A DNA stretch of 20,840 bases from assembly GCA_964359435.1 (NCBI GenBank), contig CAYHSY010000011.1, positions 1-20,840 on the forward strand, given 5' to 3'. Below, one piece after another: positions 19,575 through 20,840 of this stretch. Position 1 is the first letter of the stretch; each line of letters begins with the position of its first letter. This DNA is from CAYHSY01 sp964359435. Its GTDB lineage: Bacteria; Patescibacteriota; Minisyncoccia; UBA6257; JAUSGH01. The notes beneath the pieces were generated by a model, which had not been told where the DNA came from, made no database searches, and worked only from the letters and a program-made list of their open reading frames with translations. Position numbers and translations under genes: made by a program.

Positions 19575-19658
19575 ATGTCGTATAATAAATACATAATTTT
19601 ATTTCATGGCAATTCGATTCGGCGTTTCCAAATCACGTCAAAAGAAGTTTTTTCGTGA
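19575..19658 (+). CDS. Possible 27-aa ORF overlapping the endonuclease start
   Basis: GGAGG (19563-19567) stands 7 nt before ATG 19575; the frame encodes MSYNKYIILFHGNS and ends at TGA 19658, overlapping the endonuclease gene in another frame. However, a TATAAT at 19581-19586 may be the endonuclease promoter, in which case this ORF would not be fully transcribed. The two readings exclude each other. Confidence 0.25.
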   Translation: MSYNKYIILFHGNSIRRFQITSKEVFS

Positions 19659-20616
19659 TATTAAAGTTATTAGCGAGCTAAGCTCAATTAAGTTAGGAGC
19701 ATTGTGCGGGGTGTCTAGAAAAACATTTGATGATTGGGCGAGGGCTAAATATACGACTCCTTATACGACGGTAAATTTTTTAAGTAAAAAATTTAAAATT
19801 ACTTTACCATCCAAATTTCAATCTTTAGAACCCTATTGGTATGTTAAAAAATATGCACGTAGAGGTGCTTTGGCGCGGCAGAAAATATATGGCTCGCTTG
19901 GTAATTCGGAAACGCGGCGCAAGGGTGGCATTATCTCTCAACAAAGACGAAGAGAGAATCCAGAAAAATATCGACTATTGGGTTGTAGTGTGCGAAAATC
20001 CATTAAACCATTGAAAGCATCGCCGGAGCTGGCCGAATTATTTGGAATCTTATTGGGTGATGGGGCGATAACAAATTATCAAATTCGCGTGACCTTACAC
20101 AGTACCGTAGATAAGGAGTACGCAGGTTTTGTTGGCAATTTGATGCGCCTTGTTTTTGGATACGAACCATCCATAACCAGGCGTGAAAATGTTTTTGATA
20201 TAACGCTTTCGAGCGTCGCCTTAGTTGAAGCGTTGGAGGTAATGGGCTTAAAACGCGGCAGTAAAGTCAAAAATCAGATATCCATACCAAGCTGGATTCT
20301 GCGCAATAGGTTATATTCAAAATTATGTTTAAGGGGCTTAATGGATACCGATGGCGGTGTATATTTTCATAATCATAAAGTTAACAGTAGGAGTTATGTT
20401 AATTTCGGATTGACCTTCGGGAACCATTCCAGGCCCATACTGATGGGGGTTAAGAAAATCTTAGAGAATTATAATTTCCAGCCAAGCATGGCGGAAAACC
20501 GTAAAGTATATATTTATAAACTTTCCGAGATAAAGCGCTATTTCCAAATCATCGGCTCCAGTAATCCCAAGCATGTTAACAGGTTGGAGCACTATTTGAG
20601 TTTATATGAAAAATAA
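19606..20616 (+). CDS. LAGLIDADG homing-endonuclease-like protein with N-terminal HTH
   Basis: This 336-aa protein contains two LAGLIDADG helices: LAELFGILLGDG (142-153) and CLRGLMDTDGG (241-251), each ending in the metal-binding Asp, so one chain can form the pseudo-dimer active site. The N-terminus has a helix-turn-helix-like segment, SSIKLGALCGVSRKTFDDWA (26-45), then a basic linker. It is free-standing, not within an intein or visible intron. Composition is AT-rich and codon use differs from neighbours, consistent with transfer. The start ATG 19606 lacks an SD. The gene ends 19 nt before tRNA-Ser and carries that tRNA's -10 just after its stop. It may still cut DNA or have become a regulator. 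Confidence 0.85.
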   Translation: MAIRFGVSKSRQKKFFRDIKVISELSSIKLGALCGVSRKTFDDWARAKYTTPYTTVNFLSKKFKITLPSKFQSLEPYWYVKKYARRGALARQKIYGSLGNSETRRKGGIISQQRRRENPEKYRLLGCSVRKSIKPLKASPELAELFGILLGDGAITNYQIRVTLHSTVDKEYAGFVGNLMRLVFGYEPSITRRENVFDITLSSVALVEALEVMGLKRGSKVKNQISIPSWILRNRLYSKLCLRGLMDTDGGVYFHNHKVNSRSYVNFGLTFGNHSRPILMGVKKILENYNFQPSMAENRKVYIYKLSEIKRYFQIIGSSNPKHVNRLEHYLSLYEK

Positions 20617-20621
20617 GTTAT

Positions 20622-20627
20622 TATAAT
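20622..20627 (+). promoter_or_regulatory. -10 element of tRNA-Ser
   Basis: Perfect TATAAT 8 nt before the mature 5' end. The best -35 candidate, TTGAGT (20596-20601), is 20 nt away, longer than usual, and lies inside the endonuclease gene. Confidence 0.5.
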
Positions 20628-20635
20628 TAGGAACT

Positions 20636-20722
20636 GGAAGGGTGCGTGAGTGGTTTAAACGGCAGTCCTGGAAAGACTGTGCGCCAGAAATGGTGCCGCG
20701 AGTTCGAATCTCGCCCCTTCCG
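20636..20722 (+). tRNA. tRNA-Ser (anticodon GGA)
   Basis: Acceptor GGAAGGG/CCCTTCC (20636-20642, 20715-20721), anticodon stem CAGTC/GACTG with loop CTGGAAA, long class II variable arm with GCGCCAGAAATGGTGC, T-arm GCGAG-TTCGAAT-CTCGC (20698-20714) and discriminator G, as expected for serine. The 3' CCA is not encoded (GCAGA follows). The anticodon loop is uninterrupted, so there is no intron despite the neighbouring homing endonuclease. Confidence 0.97.
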
Positions 20723-20840
20723 CAGATTTTCGAAAAGGGTTTCTGAACCAAAAATATGGTCGGCGCGAAGCGCCGTCTGTTCTGCATTCCCCCCACAAAA
20801 TCCTGATTCTGCAAGGATTCGCCACGCTCCGCGTGGCTCA
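20723..20840. other. Non-coding right edge with short hairpins
   Basis: I see no gene. Short perfect hairpins are present: GGTT-TCTG-AACC (20738-20749), CGGCGC-GAA-GCGCCG (20761-20775) and GCCACGC-TCC-GCGTGGC (20821-20837), the last running to the window edge. None has a good U-tract. Confidence 0.6.

Noticed and set aside
20602..20814. Minus-strand frame containing GRGEIRTRG
   Set aside because: This is the well-known artefact of translating the complement of a class II tRNA gene.

Overview
The window looks like a chromosomal scaffold piece from a small-genome bacterium of the Candidate Phyla Radiation (Patescibacteria, Parcubacteria-like). Evidence by eye: a GxxExxY protein, a DUF5671-type membrane protein, a small RRM protein, a half-size MFS protein, very short intergenic gaps, many genes without a Shine-Dalgarno (SD) sequence, and TIR-like TTCGTATATTCG/TTTCGTAGC repeats. 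TGA ends several genes and does not interrupt any conserved frame, so this is not a UGA-Gly code. One scaffold gap (100 N, 8388-8487) is present. Taxonomy is inference, not a database result.

Layout. 1-540: a CATGGAG microsatellite, then about 400 nt between two intrinsic terminators (minus strand) with no convincing gene but dense RNA structure, including two tandem cloverleaf-like elements that share the same T-arm. 538-3400 (minus): two tandem paralogous HAD hydrolases and a two-domain cytidine-deaminase-like protein. 3516-6963 (minus): the str operon, rpsL-rpsG-fusA, with a GxxExxY gene wedged between rpsG and fusA inside an inverted-repeat cassette. 7215-8387 (minus): site-2 protease, an inverted-repeat element without a gene that shares the cassette's termini, and a serine protease cut by the gap. 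8497-12974 (minus): DUF5671-like membrane protein, thioredoxin-fold protein, and a UvrD-type helicase fused to an Fe-S PD-(D/E)XK nuclease. 13105-14388 (plus): histidine-phosphatase-like protein lacking its second histidine, and an unknown protein. 14385-18623 (minus): HAD-IB phosphatase, RRM protein, unknown membrane protein, MFS half-transporter, Nudix hydrolase with a coupled 32-aa upstream ORF, and two small membrane proteins. 18786-19475 (minus): uridine-kinase-like gene broken by a TAA. 19606-20722 (plus): HTH-LAGLIDADG endonuclease followed by tRNA-Ser(GGA).

Two gene styles are interleaved. Housekeeping and membrane genes (fusA, rpsG, rpsL, M50, DUF5671, helicase, RRM, MFS) lack an SD and some appear leaderless. 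A second set (both HADs, deaminase, thioredoxin-like, histidine phosphatase, 13906 gene, 32-aa ORF, Nudix) carries strong AGGAGG-type sites; most are stand-alone units, and four have their stop codon inside the terminator hairpin. Several of this second set are nucleotide- or phosphate-processing folds, some with altered active sites. The strongest candidates for something new are the structured RNA region (92-523), the GxxExxY cassette plus its gene-less relative, and the shared architecture of the SD-bearing gene set.
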